Assembly (NCBI GenBank): GCA_014879345.1
Contig: JACSSI010000232.1
Coordinates: forward strand, 1 to 7,274
DNA: 7,274 bases
DNA from: Anaerolineae bacterium
Lineage (GTDB): Bacteria > Chloroflexota > Anaerolineae > Promineifilales > Promineifilaceae
Direction of reading: 5' to 3'
Position 1 is the stretch's first letter, and each line of letters begins with the position of its first letter. The position numbers and the translations under genes are program-made. Positions 1 through 5,819 of this stretch are shown here, one piece after another. The notes under the pieces are model-generated. The model saw nothing but the letters and a program-made list of their open reading frames with translations, was not told the origin of the DNA and made no database searches.

Positions 1-5
1 AATTC

Positions 6-2054
6 ATGAAAGGTAAAATCCTCATTGCCGCTATTTTTATTTTGCTGCTGGCAACATTCCTCCGGTTCCACAATCTTGATGCTCAATCTTTTTGGAATGA
101 TGAAGGTAACAGCGCCCGCCTCAGTGAACGGCCGTTTCGGCTTATTATTGAAGGGACGGCCAGTGATATTCACCCGCCGCTTTATTATTTGCTGCTGCGT
201 GGCTGGCGCGAGTTGGTGGGGGATAGTGAGTTTGGGCTGCGGTCGCTGTCGGCGTTTGCGGGGCTGCTGGTGGTGGCAGGCACGCTGGCGTTGGGAAAGG
301 TTTCTTTCTCACGCAGACTTGGGCTGAGCCATGTCGAAGTAGGCGCAGACGCACAGAGAGATAGGCGGTTTGTGTGGACGGCCGTTCTCCTTTCAGCATT
401 TATAACGGCCGTTTCCCCCCCCTTAGTCTACTACAGCCAGGAAGCCCGCATGTACGCCCTGCTGGCGCTTGAAGCCACCCTGTCTACAATGTTCCTGCTC
501 TGGTGGTGGGGGGAGATAAGGCAGAAGGCAGAAAGCAGAAACCAGAAAAAAGTCGTGCTGCTGGCTGTTGGTTACGTGATTTTTGCGACGGCTGGTTTGT
601 ATACGCAGTATGTCTTCCCCGCAGTTATCGCAGCGCAAAATGTGATGCTTCTGATTCTGATGATTAAGGAGTTGAGAGCAAAGAATGGCGCACAATCGTC
701 AATCGCTAATCTTAAATCTTCAATCTTTTTTTGGCTTGCCATGATGCTCGCCGTCTTCCTGCTTTACCTGCCCTGGCTGCCGATATTCCTGGGGAATATT
801 GGCGGCGGCTCAGCGGCACGGCCGTTCCTGCCAGACTATTTGCTCAACGTTTTCCGGTGGTTGGCATTTGGGGCGACGGTGGAAGCTGAGACGGTACAAG
901 GCCCGTTAACGGCCGTTTTCATTCTCATGGGTTTGGGGATTATGCTAGACAGGGGCTGGAGAACGGCCGTTTGGCTGGCTGCCCTGCTCACCCCCATTTT
1001 AGCGGCTTATTACGTGGGCGCCTTTGAGCCACAGTTGTTCAAAATGCTGCTCATGGTCATAGCCCCCTTTGCCATCATGCTGACACTCGTTGTCTTCACC
1101 TCCGCACCATTACCGCAAATATCCAACAAAAAATCGGCGAAATCAGCAAAATCTGTGGAAAATTACTTTTTCTTCGGCAAATGGCGTCTGCAATATCTTG
1201 GATTACTCGTCTTTTTGGGTTTATTGGCCGGTCTGGGCGTGGTGCAGTCACTTGCCAACCTGTACACCAATCCCGCGTACGCTCGGGCAGATTACCGGAG
1301 CATGGCAGCACAGATCGCCGCAGACAACCACACCAACGCTGGCATCATTCTCAATGCCGCCAACCAATGGGAAGTATTCACCTATTATCATGACGAAGGC
1401 GCACCTGTTTATCCGCTGCCTCGCGCTGGCATGAGCCGCGAACAAGTGCAAGCAGAACTGCAAGCCATCGCCGATCAACATGAGCGCATCTACGTTGTTT
1501 ATTGGGGAGATGCGCAACAAGATCCACAGCGCATCGTGGAAAGCTGGCTAGACGAAAACACCTACATAGCGACCAGTGAGTGGAACCAAGACGTGCGTTT
1601 TGTTGTGTATGCCGTGCCATCCGCGCCCGCCACCGAAATTAAAGTTCCCGTCGCCCTTCACTTTGGCGACCATATCGTCTTGCAGGGCTACACCCTGGCA
1701 AACAACGAATTGGCACCTGGCGATATTTTGCAGATCACTTTATTTTGGGAGACGGTTAGCAAACTAGACCAGCGATACAAAGTTTTCCTGCATCTACTGG
1801 ATGAGAACGGGCAGCTTGTGGCTCAACGGGACAGCGAACCGGGCAGCACCCTCAAACCGACCACCATCTGGGAACCGGGCAAACCCATCACCGACAATCA
1901 CGGCCTCCTCATCCCCGCCGATTTGGCTCCTGGCAATTACACACTCAGCCTCGGCCTCTACGACATCGCCGACCCCGGTATCCGTCTGCCCATCCAAACA
2001 GAAGGCGGCATCCTGGATGCACTCCCCATAGAAACCATCATCGTTACGCAATAA
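6..2054 (+). CDS. Polytopic membrane glycosyltransferase, GT39/PMT_2 (ArnT-like) family, with C-terminal beta-sandwich domain
   Basis: Probably transfers a sugar from a polyprenyl-phosphate donor to an acceptor on the outer face of the membrane. Seen: helix 1 at residues ~4-19, then an outer loop with the acidic pair D32-E33 (FWNDEG) and HPPLYYLLL (56-64), followed by YYSQEARMYAL (142-152). These are hallmark motifs of the family, and D32 is the likely catalytic base. I count about 11 hydrophobic helices up to ~415. After them come an outer soluble stretch (~418-537) and a beta-rich domain (~545-682) with LQGYTL, PGDILQITLFW, FLHLLDENGQLVAQRDSEPG and APGNYTLSLGLYD, a module I associate with Chloroflexota glycosyltransferases. 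Four short repeats are read in frame in loops near 105-112, 172-181, 230-241 and 376-384, all predicted cytosolic. The ATG at 6 fits the usual family N-terminus, but only five upstream bases are visible, so no ribosome site can be checked. Donor and acceptor are unknown. Confidence 0.88.
   Translation: MKGKILIAAIFILLLATFLRFHNLDAQSFWNDEGNSARLSERPFRLIIEGTASDIHPPLYYLLLRGWRELVGDSEFGLRSLSAFAGLLVVAGTLALGKVSFSRRLGLSHVEVGADAQRDRRFVWTAVLLSAFITAVSPPLVYYSQEARMYALLALEATLSTMFLLWWWGEIRQKAESRNQKKVVLLAVGYVIFATAGLYTQYVFPAVIAAQNVMLLILMIKELRAKNGAQSSIANLKSSIFFWLAMMLAVFLLYLPWLPIFLGNIGGGSAARPFLPDYLLNVFRWLAFGATVEAETVQGPLTAVFILMGLGIMLDRGWRTAVWLAALLTPILAAYYVGAFEPQLFKMLLMVIAPFAIMLTLVVFTSAPLPQISNKKSAKSAKSVENYFFFGKWRLQYLGLLVFLGLLAGLGVVQSLANLYTNPAYARADYRSMAAQIAADNHTNAGIILNAANQWEVFTYYHDEGAPVYPLPRAGMSREQVQAELQAIADQHERIYVVYWGDAQQDPQRIVESWLDENTYIATSEWNQDVRFVVYAVPSAPATEIKVPVALHFGDHIVLQGYTLANNELAPGDILQITLFWETVSKLDQRYKVFLHLLDENGQLVAQRDSEPGSTLKPTTIWEPGKPITDNHGLLIPADLAPGNYTLSLGLYDIADPGIRLPIQTEGGILDALPIETIIVTQ
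312..350. repeat. Dispersed-repeat-like insert (CTGAGCC-ATGTCGAAG core) flanked by CGCAGAC direct repeats
   Basis: The core at 318-339 resembles the CTGAGCCTGTCGAAG-type repeat scattered in many bacterial genomes. It lies between two copies of CGCAGAC (312-318 and 344-350). It is read in frame as part of a loop of the glycosyltransferase (residues ~103-115), between predicted helices 2 and 3. That it is a mobile or dispersed element is inference from resemblance only. Confidence 0.5.
521..548 (+). repeat. Heptanucleotide tandem repeat, four units (GCAGAAR)
   Basis: Units are GCAGAAG, GCAGAAA, GCAGAAA and CCAGAAA, contiguous with period 7. They are translated within the glycosyltransferase as the charged loop RQKAESRNQK (residues 172-181), between two hydrophobic helices. 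The array resembles the short tandemly repeated heptamers described in cyanobacteria. Confidence 0.8.
693..727 (+). repeat. Heptanucleotide tandem repeat, five units (CAATCNT-like)
   Basis: Units are CAATCGT, CAATCGC, TAATCTT, AAATCTT and CAATCTT, contiguous with period 7 and a constant AATC core. They encode QSSIANLKSSIF (about residues 230-241) at the end of a loop in the glycosyltransferase. This is a second heptamer family, different in sequence from the one at 521-548. Confidence 0.8.
1131..1157 (+). repeat. Nine-base tandem repeat, three units (AAATCNGNG-like)
   Basis: Units are AAATCGGCG, AAATCAGCA and AAATCTGTG. They are translated as the Lys-Ser-Ala repeats of KKSAKSAKSVE (375-385), in a predicted cytosolic loop of the glycosyltransferase before its last helix. 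A period of 9 preserves the reading frame. Confidence 0.75.
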
Positions 2055-2066
2055 TAAAGCGCTTTA
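2055..2066. repeat. Perfect 12-base palindrome in the convergent gap
   Basis: TAAAGCGCTTTA occupies most of the 16 bases between the stop codon of the glycosyltransferase and the stop of the leftward desulfhydrase gene. It is followed by GTTTTT on the + strand. It could act as a weak two-way terminator, but with a loop of four bases the stem would have only four A/T pairs, so a terminator role is doubtful. Confidence 0.3.
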
Positions 2067-2070
2067 GTTT

Positions 2071-3051
2071 TTATGAAACGAGGGAGTCGGCGAAGGCGGG
2101 CAGGGCTGCATTACCACCTGTGTGCCAGAAGAGGACGGTTTGGCCTCGTGTGAAAGCCCCCCAGCGGATGAGGTCGATGAGACCGCCCATAGCCCTTCCC
2201 GTGTAAACAGGGTCGAGCAATATGCCTTCCAGTTGGGCGACCAGTTGAATCGCTTCCCGTTCTGTTTCCCCTACGATGGCGTAGCCGCCACCTAAATAAT
2301 CGTCATTGACTTCAATTCGGTCGGCCAAAGCCAGTTGGGGAATATTGAGATGGGCGGCGGTGGCGGTGGCGAGGGCGGCAACCTGTGTTTTGAGGTTGCC
2401 AGCTTCATGGTCGATGCTGATGCCTAGAATCTGGCCGTTGAAGCCAGATACGACTGAACCCAATACCATGCCAGCTTGCGTGCCGCCGCTGCTGCTGGCG
2501 ACAATGATAAAGTCGATGTTGAGGCGCTGCTCCTGTAATTGCGCAACAAGTTCGTTCATGGCGCACACATATCCGGTGGCGCCCATCACGTTGGAGCCGC
2601 CCAGGGGAATGATGTAGGGTTTATGGCCTAGAATGCGCTGCTCTTCAGCTAATTCGGCCATGACCAGGGGACGTGGCCGATCTCCCGCCCAGTAAACATG
2701 CGCACCGAGTAGTTTGTTTAGAAGCAGATTGCCGGTGATGGTTTCGGGCGCATTGCCGCTGAGTACGAGACTGCAACCCAGACCCATGTGGGCGGCAGCG
2801 GCGGCCGTTTGCCGACAATGGTTGCTTTGCACGCCACCAGTGGTGATGAGATGGTCACAGCCGTGAGCCAGGGCATCGGCGACGAGGTATTCTAGTTTGC
2901 GTGTTTTGTTGCCGCCTGTAGCTAACCCTGTTTGGTCGTCCCGTTTGATGAAGAGGCGGGGGCCACCCAAATGCTTACCCAGACGCTGCATTTCTTCCAG
3001 GGGGGTGGGCAGGTGGGCGAAGCTGATTTTTTCTGGATATTTGGGTGTCAT
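2071..3051 (-). CDS. dcyD: PLP-dependent D-cysteine desulfhydrase-type enzyme (ACC deaminase/DcyD family)
   Basis: Likely breaks D-cysteine into pyruvate, ammonia and sulfide in the cytoplasm. Numbered from the ATG at 3051 (326 aa, a normal family length): the PLP lysine is K49 in GGNKTRKLEYL, the carboxylate-binding loop is GGVQSNHCR (S76-N77-H78), and the glycine-rich phosphate-binding loop is SSSGGTQAG (186-194). Two positions separate this family: ACC deaminase has Glu after PVY and Leu in HLGG. Here both are Thr (PVYTG, T284, codon 2200-2202; HTGG, T311, codon 2119-2121), as in D-cysteine desulfhydrase. L-cysteate sulfo-lyase (CuyA) belongs to the same family and cannot be excluded. Start choice: an upstream in-frame ATG lies at 3057, but the GAGG at 3058-3061 abuts it and is six bases from the ATG at 3051, so the latter is preferred. 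It lies 127 bases downstream of the kinase gene and may be transcribed with it or alone. Confidence 0.85.
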   Translation of the reverse strand: MTPKYPEKISFAHLPTPLEEMQRLGKHLGGPRLFIKRDDQTGLATGGNKTRKLEYLVADALAHGCDHLITTGGVQSNHCRQTAAAAAHMGLGCSLVLSGNAPETITGNLLLNKLLGAHVYWAGDRPRPLVMAELAEEQRILGHKPYIIPLGGSNVMGATGYVCAMNELVAQLQEQRLNIDFIIVASSSGGTQAGMVLGSVVSGFNGQILGISIDHEAGNLKTQVAALATATAAHLNIPQLALADRIEVNDDYLGGGYAIVGETEREAIQLVAQLEGILLDPVYTGRAMGGLIDLIRWGAFTRGQTVLFWHTGGNAALPAFADSLVS

Positions 3052-3057
3052 ACGCAT

Positions 3058-3061
3058 CCTC
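3058..3061 (-). promoter_or_regulatory. Ribosome binding site (GAGG) deciding the desulfhydrase start
   Basis: Read leftward the sequence is CTGAGG-ATGCGT-ATG. The spacing is 0 to the first ATG (3057) and 6 to the second (3051), so the second is the better start. Confidence 0.5.
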
Positions 3062-3096
3062 AGGTTGACTTAAATTTTGCGTAGTTTTACCACAAA

Positions 3097-3106
3097 AACG
3101 GCCGTT
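3097..3106. repeat. Intergenic AACGGCCGTT palindrome
   Basis: This is the only copy of the motif outside a coding region, in the gap between the kinase and desulfhydrase genes. Read leftward it is followed by a short T run, which makes it look terminator-like. As a perfect palindrome without a loop it would form only a three-pair stem, so I treat it as a member of the dispersed motif. Nearby is an imperfect 10-base duplication (TTTGAAAAAC / TATGAAAAAC, 3111-3130). Confidence 0.6.
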
Positions 3107-3178
3107 CGTCTTTGAAAAACTATGAAAAACGATGATGGGACTCGGATGCTATTACTGACCACTTTTGCGTAAGGACGC

Positions 3179-5272
3179 CTACACATCCGCAATGGGGAGC
3201 TTGACGGTGAAGGTGCTGCCTTTGCCTTCCACACTGTTGACTTCGATAGTGCCACCGTAATGCTCCACACTTTCCTTGACCATGTAGAGTCCTAGACCTG
3301 TACCAGCAATGCCCCGCTCAACGGCCGTTTGCGCTCTGAAAAATCGTCCAAACAAATTCGGCAGGCTTGCTTTGGGAATACCAATGCCCTGGTCTTTTAC
3401 GATCACATAAATCCAGCCAGCTTTATGATAGGCATCAATCCGAACCGTGCCTGACATCGTGAATTTGATGGCATTATCAACCAGATTCTTGAAAATAAGA
3501 TAATAAGTATCTTTGATGCCCATGACGGGGGGTAAATCTCGTTCAATACGTTGGCTGAATGAAAGTCCTTGCTCGGTAGCGGCGTCAGCCAGGGGTGGCA
3601 GCATTTCATCAAAGAGAGGATTAAACTCAACGGGCTCAGAACTGCGCTGTAATTCCCGGGCTTCCAGCTTTGCCACTTGCAGCATTTGCCGCACCATCTT
3701 TTGCAGACGGTCACTCTCCCGTTCAATCACACCCAAGAAGCGGTCTGACTTCTCAGGGTCTTGGGCTTTGCCCTCCTTCAATAGACGGGCATACATCAAA
3801 ATGGTTGCCAGCGGGGTGCGTAACTCGTGGATGATACCGTGGAAAAAGTCATCCCGCATTCGTTCTACTTCGCGAATTTGACCCAAATCGCTAAACACAA
3901 AAATTGTCTCACTCAGTTCACCGTCTTCATCCAAAATAGGCACGCCACTTAAAAGAACGGGTACCGATTCGCCATCATCTTGGAAAATATCAGTAGCAAG
4001 TTGTGGATTATCGCTGTCTACGTTAATCACATTCGCCATGAACGCATCAAAGCTGCTGGCGCGTGTGCGGATTTTCCGGTTGGCAGGTTCACCAATGAAA
4101 TTGTCTAAATCTTGTGCCAGCAGGGTCAGCAAGGCGTCGTTGGCCTGTGTGATGATGCCAGCCGGGTTGACTGTGAGCAAGCCTTCCGACATGTTTTTGA
4201 GGATGGTTTCCACACGCCGCTTTTCAGCAATGACGTCGTTATGAAGACGGGCATTTTCAATGGCAGCAGCCAAAGGCCCGCCGATAGCTTGCAGCAAACG
4301 CAGATCGTGTTCGTTAAAATCGCCGCTTTTCTTGTTGATGGCTTGCAGCACGCCAATTGTCCGTTCTTCCACTTGCAGAGGAATGCAAACCATCGAATTC
4401 GTTTGGAAACCGGAGTCTCTATCTACGTTGGCATAGAATCTCTTGTCGGCGTAGACATCGTTGATGATGACAGGCTGTTGATTTTCCGCTACCCAACCAG
4501 CAATGCCCTGCCCTTTTTTGATGCGGATAGTGGGCAATTTTTCAAACATGGGGCCTAACAAATAATCTACAAAAGTAATGTCACCTGTATCTTGATCAAT
4601 GAGGCCCACAGAGATGGATTCTACGATGAGGGTACGACGGACTGGATCGATGAGCTGTTGGTAGATTTTTTGCAGACTTAGCGTTGAGGTGAGAGCGAAG
4701 CTGATGTCTGAAACGACGCTGAATTCGATGTGTTGCCGATGTACTTGCTGCCGTAAATAGGCACGGTCGAGGTAGACGGTTATGTAGGAAATGAGTGATT
4801 CAATATTGTCCAGATCAATGGGGCAATCATCGGTCGGGTCTATTAGGCAGAGGATGCCGGGCGGGGTAAGCGGATCTGCTTTGCCAGGAAGCGGTAGTGG
4901 CGAGACCAGTATTTTGTCTTTGGGTAACTGCCACAATTCGCTGCTGACAAGTTCGGCCGGTGACAGGTTGAATTTGTCTTTGTATTGTGCTTCGCCGTTT
5001 GCTATTAATGAATCAAATGAGGATTTGTCATTATTCCAGCGCGTTTGGGTTAAACGGCCGTTATCTTCATAGACCCACACATCATAATACCGACCTTGCA
5101 TGGCACTCATGCCCACAACGGTTTTTAGCCCGGTGTGGATAGCAATTTCTTGAGCAACAGTGGCGCAAACAAAATGGGCATCAAAAATAGTCGCTAATTC
5201 AACTGTTAGTTTTTGCCAAAGTGGGTGGATGGCTTCTTGCTTAGGGGTTGTTGGTTTGTTCATCATGGGCAA
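3179..5272 (-). CDS. Soluble hybrid-sensor histidine kinase (GAF-like, GAF, PAS, HisKA, HATPase_c)
   Basis: Cytosolic signalling kinase that autophosphorylates on His. There is no signal peptide or membrane helix in 697 residues. Domain order: a divergent GAF-like region (~20-170); a clear GAF domain (~195-345, with GQGIAGWVAENQQPVIINDVYAD split around 255-276 and a GVLQAINK strand at 307-314); a helical linker; a PAS domain (~350-465); HisKA with the phosphoacceptor H482 in IIHELRTPL (codon 3827-3829); and the ATPase with N box NLVDNAIKF (N596, N600), G1 DQGIGIP (627-633), F box FGRFF (641-645) and G2 GTGLGLYMVK (657-666). The GAF ligand is unknown. The start is a TTG at 5272 with a GAGG nine bases upstream. 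ATGs at 5266 and 5263 are in frame, but the same site would lie 15 or 18 bases away from them. No response regulator is visible, so it is an orphan within this window. It follows the small arrestin-like gene by 55 bases. Confidence 0.92.
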   Translation of the reverse strand: MPMMNKPTTPKQEAIHPLWQKLTVELATIFDAHFVCATVAQEIAIHTGLKTVVGMSAMQGRYYDVWVYEDNGRLTQTRWNNDKSSFDSLIANGEAQYKDKFNLSPAELVSSELWQLPKDKILVSPLPLPGKADPLTPPGILCLIDPTDDCPIDLDNIESLISYITVYLDRAYLRQQVHRQHIEFSVVSDISFALTSTLSLQKIYQQLIDPVRRTLIVESISVGLIDQDTGDITFVDYLLGPMFEKLPTIRIKKGQGIAGWVAENQQPVIINDVYADKRFYANVDRDSGFQTNSMVCIPLQVEERTIGVLQAINKKSGDFNEHDLRLLQAIGGPLAAAIENARLHNDVIAEKRRVETILKNMSEGLLTVNPAGIITQANDALLTLLAQDLDNFIGEPANRKIRTRASSFDAFMANVINVDSDNPQLATDIFQDDGESVPVLLSGVPILDEDGELSETIFVFSDLGQIREVERMRDDFFHGIIHELRTPLATILMYARLLKEGKAQDPEKSDRFLGVIERESDRLQKMVRQMLQVAKLEARELQRSSEPVEFNPLFDEMLPPLADAATEQGLSFSQRIERDLPPVMGIKDTYYLIFKNLVDNAIKFTMSGTVRIDAYHKAGWIYVIVKDQGIGIPKASLPNLFGRFFRAQTAVERGIAGTGLGLYMVKESVEHYGGTIEVNSVEGKGSTFTVKLPIADV
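3320..3329. repeat. AACGGCCGTT palindrome in the kinase ATPase domain
   Basis: This copy encodes the Thr-Ala-Val of AQTAVERG (residues ~649-651), in the lid region between the F and G2 boxes of the histidine kinase, a segment that tolerates sequence change. Confidence 0.7.
5053..5062. repeat. AACGGCCGTT palindrome in the kinase N-terminal region
   Basis: Here the same 10 bases are read in a third frame as Asn-Gly-Arg (NGRL, residues 71-74), a probable turn in the divergent GAF-like domain. Confidence 0.7.
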
Positions 5273-5281
5273 GTCTAATCG

Positions 5282-5285
5282 CCTC
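5282..5285 (-). promoter_or_regulatory. Ribosome binding site (GAGG) supporting a TTG start for the kinase
   Basis: Read leftward the order is GAGG, nine bases, TTG (5272-5270), six more bases to ATG-ATG. No other purine-rich site lies at a usable distance from the two ATGs, so the TTG is favoured weakly. Confidence 0.4.
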
Positions 5286-5327
5286 GAACAGAGAGTGCAA
5301 GGGGAAAAGGGTCATAATAGTGGTATG

Positions 5328-5738
5328 TTAAAAAGATTCTTGTTTGGTCAATAACGGCCGTAACAAAAACGGTTTGCTCTCTTTAATATCTTTACCCCAA
5401 GGCACGTCAATGTCGATTTCCACAGCCCAAACCACGCTGACGTAATGACCCTCGTAGCTCCAGGGGTCTTGGGGCAGGTCAAATGCAAACTCATAATAAT
5501 TGGGCAGTCCCGCCTTCAACGTTCCCTGGAAAAGCTCTTTTTCTGTAATAATTTCCTGGTATGGGGTGCCGCGTCCTTCCGTGTGCCAAACCAAACGGGC
5601 AAGGATGTTTTTGCAGTCCATATTACTATCTGTAAAGATTGTCACTTGTCCCCGAAGCACCTCGCCAGGATGATACAAGGTTGTTGTGTCAGACGATTCA
5701 CCATCTAAAAATTGAATATCAAAATCTGCTTTTGCCAT
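5328..5738 (-). CDS. Small soluble arrestin-like (beta-sandwich) protein
   Basis: Function unknown. The 136-residue protein starts MAKADFDIQF and contains YHPGEVLRGQVTI, then LARLVWHTEGRGT, then YYEFAFDLPQDPWSYEGHYVSVVWAVEIDIDVPWGKD and a closing KPFLLRP strand (the long stretch spans residues ~81-117). The order PGE...L.G.V, a middle W-T-E-G-R-G strand, F.LP..P.SY.G....V.W.V...ID and a final F.L.P strand is typical of the arrestin_N / Spo0M-like fold. No signal peptide or helix is visible. Start choice: the frame stays open to a TTG at 5801, but the extra 21 residues are encoded by repeat DNA and have no well-placed ribosome site, so the ATG at 5738 is preferred, although its own site is weak. 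It sits between a membrane protein with a similar fold and the kinase, probably in one operon. The final codons contain an ACGGCCGT copy (5354-5361). Confidence 0.72.
   Translation of the reverse strand: MAKADFDIQFLDGESSDTTTLYHPGEVLRGQVTIFTDSNMDCKNILARLVWHTEGRGTPYQEIITEKELFQGTLKAGLPNYYEFAFDLPQDPWSYEGHYVSVVWAVEIDIDVPWGKDIKESKPFLLRPLLTKQESF
5354..5361. repeat. ACGGCCGT palindrome near the 3' end of the arrestin-like gene
   Basis: This is the only copy of the octamer in the window not followed by TT (here TAACGGCCGTAAC). It encodes part of LRPLL close to the C-terminus. Confidence 0.6.
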
Positions 5739-5756
5739 GTGATCACTTGTTTCTGT

Positions 5757-5812
5757 AAGTTTCCGCGAAGTTTCTTCTCGAGAAAATAGTCTTAAATTCA
5801 ACTTCCGCGAAG
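5757..5812. repeat. Repeat-built spacer: two TTCCGCGAAG copies flanking a TTCTCGAGAA palindrome
   Basis: TTCCGCGAAG occurs at 5761-5770 and 5803-5812, 42 bases apart. Each copy has an inverted core (CTTC-CGC-GAAG in the second). Between them lies the perfect palindrome TTCTCGAGAA (5775-5784). The element fills most of the gap between the membrane protein gene and the small arrestin-like gene. It could be a dispersed repeat, an operator or an mRNA structure, and the sequence does not decide between these. Confidence 0.55.
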
Positions 5813-5819
5813 GTATTCC

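Larger units (their letters stand above)
127..971. repeat. Cluster of six ACGGCCGT palindromes inside the glycosyltransferase gene
   Basis: Exact copies start at 128, 378, 405, 818, 909 and 963. Four are extended to the 10-base palindrome AACGGCCGTT (127-136, 404-413, 908-917, 962-971). They are read in two reading frames: as Thr-Ala-Val (copies at 378, 405, 909 and 963) and as Arg-Pro-Phe (copies at 128 and 818). The DNA word, not the peptide, is therefore what is conserved. Confidence 0.8.

Noticed and set aside
521..727. CRISPR-like array
   Set aside because: The repeats are 7 bases, contiguous and without spacers, and they are translated within a protein.
2071..3057. Assignment as ACC deaminase
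   Set aside because: The Glu and Leu that define ACC deaminase are both Thr, although the Lys and Ser-Asn-His motifs are shared.
3167..3178. GCGT-AAGG-ACGC hairpin at the kinase stop as a terminator
   Set aside because: It has only four base pairs and no T run follows in the leftward direction.
3070..3270. 66-codon leftward frame spanning the kinase 3' end
   Set aside because: It is an out-of-frame shadow of the G2-box region, and the kinase frame covers the same DNA with clear motifs.
4112..4558. 148-codon open frame on the + strand, antisense to the kinase
   Set aside because: It lies wholly inside the well-supported GAF-PAS part of the kinase, and its protein shows no family motif.
5270..5296. 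Promoter TTGCAC - 17 bases - TAGACT upstream of the kinase
   Set aside because: It is a poor match (about 7 of 12) and its -10 box abuts the chosen TTG, leaving no room for a leader.
5739..5801. 21-residue N-terminal extension of the small arrestin-like protein from a TTG at 5801
   Set aside because: It is encoded by repeat DNA, has no well-spaced ribosome site, and the arrestin-like domain begins right after the ATG at 5738.
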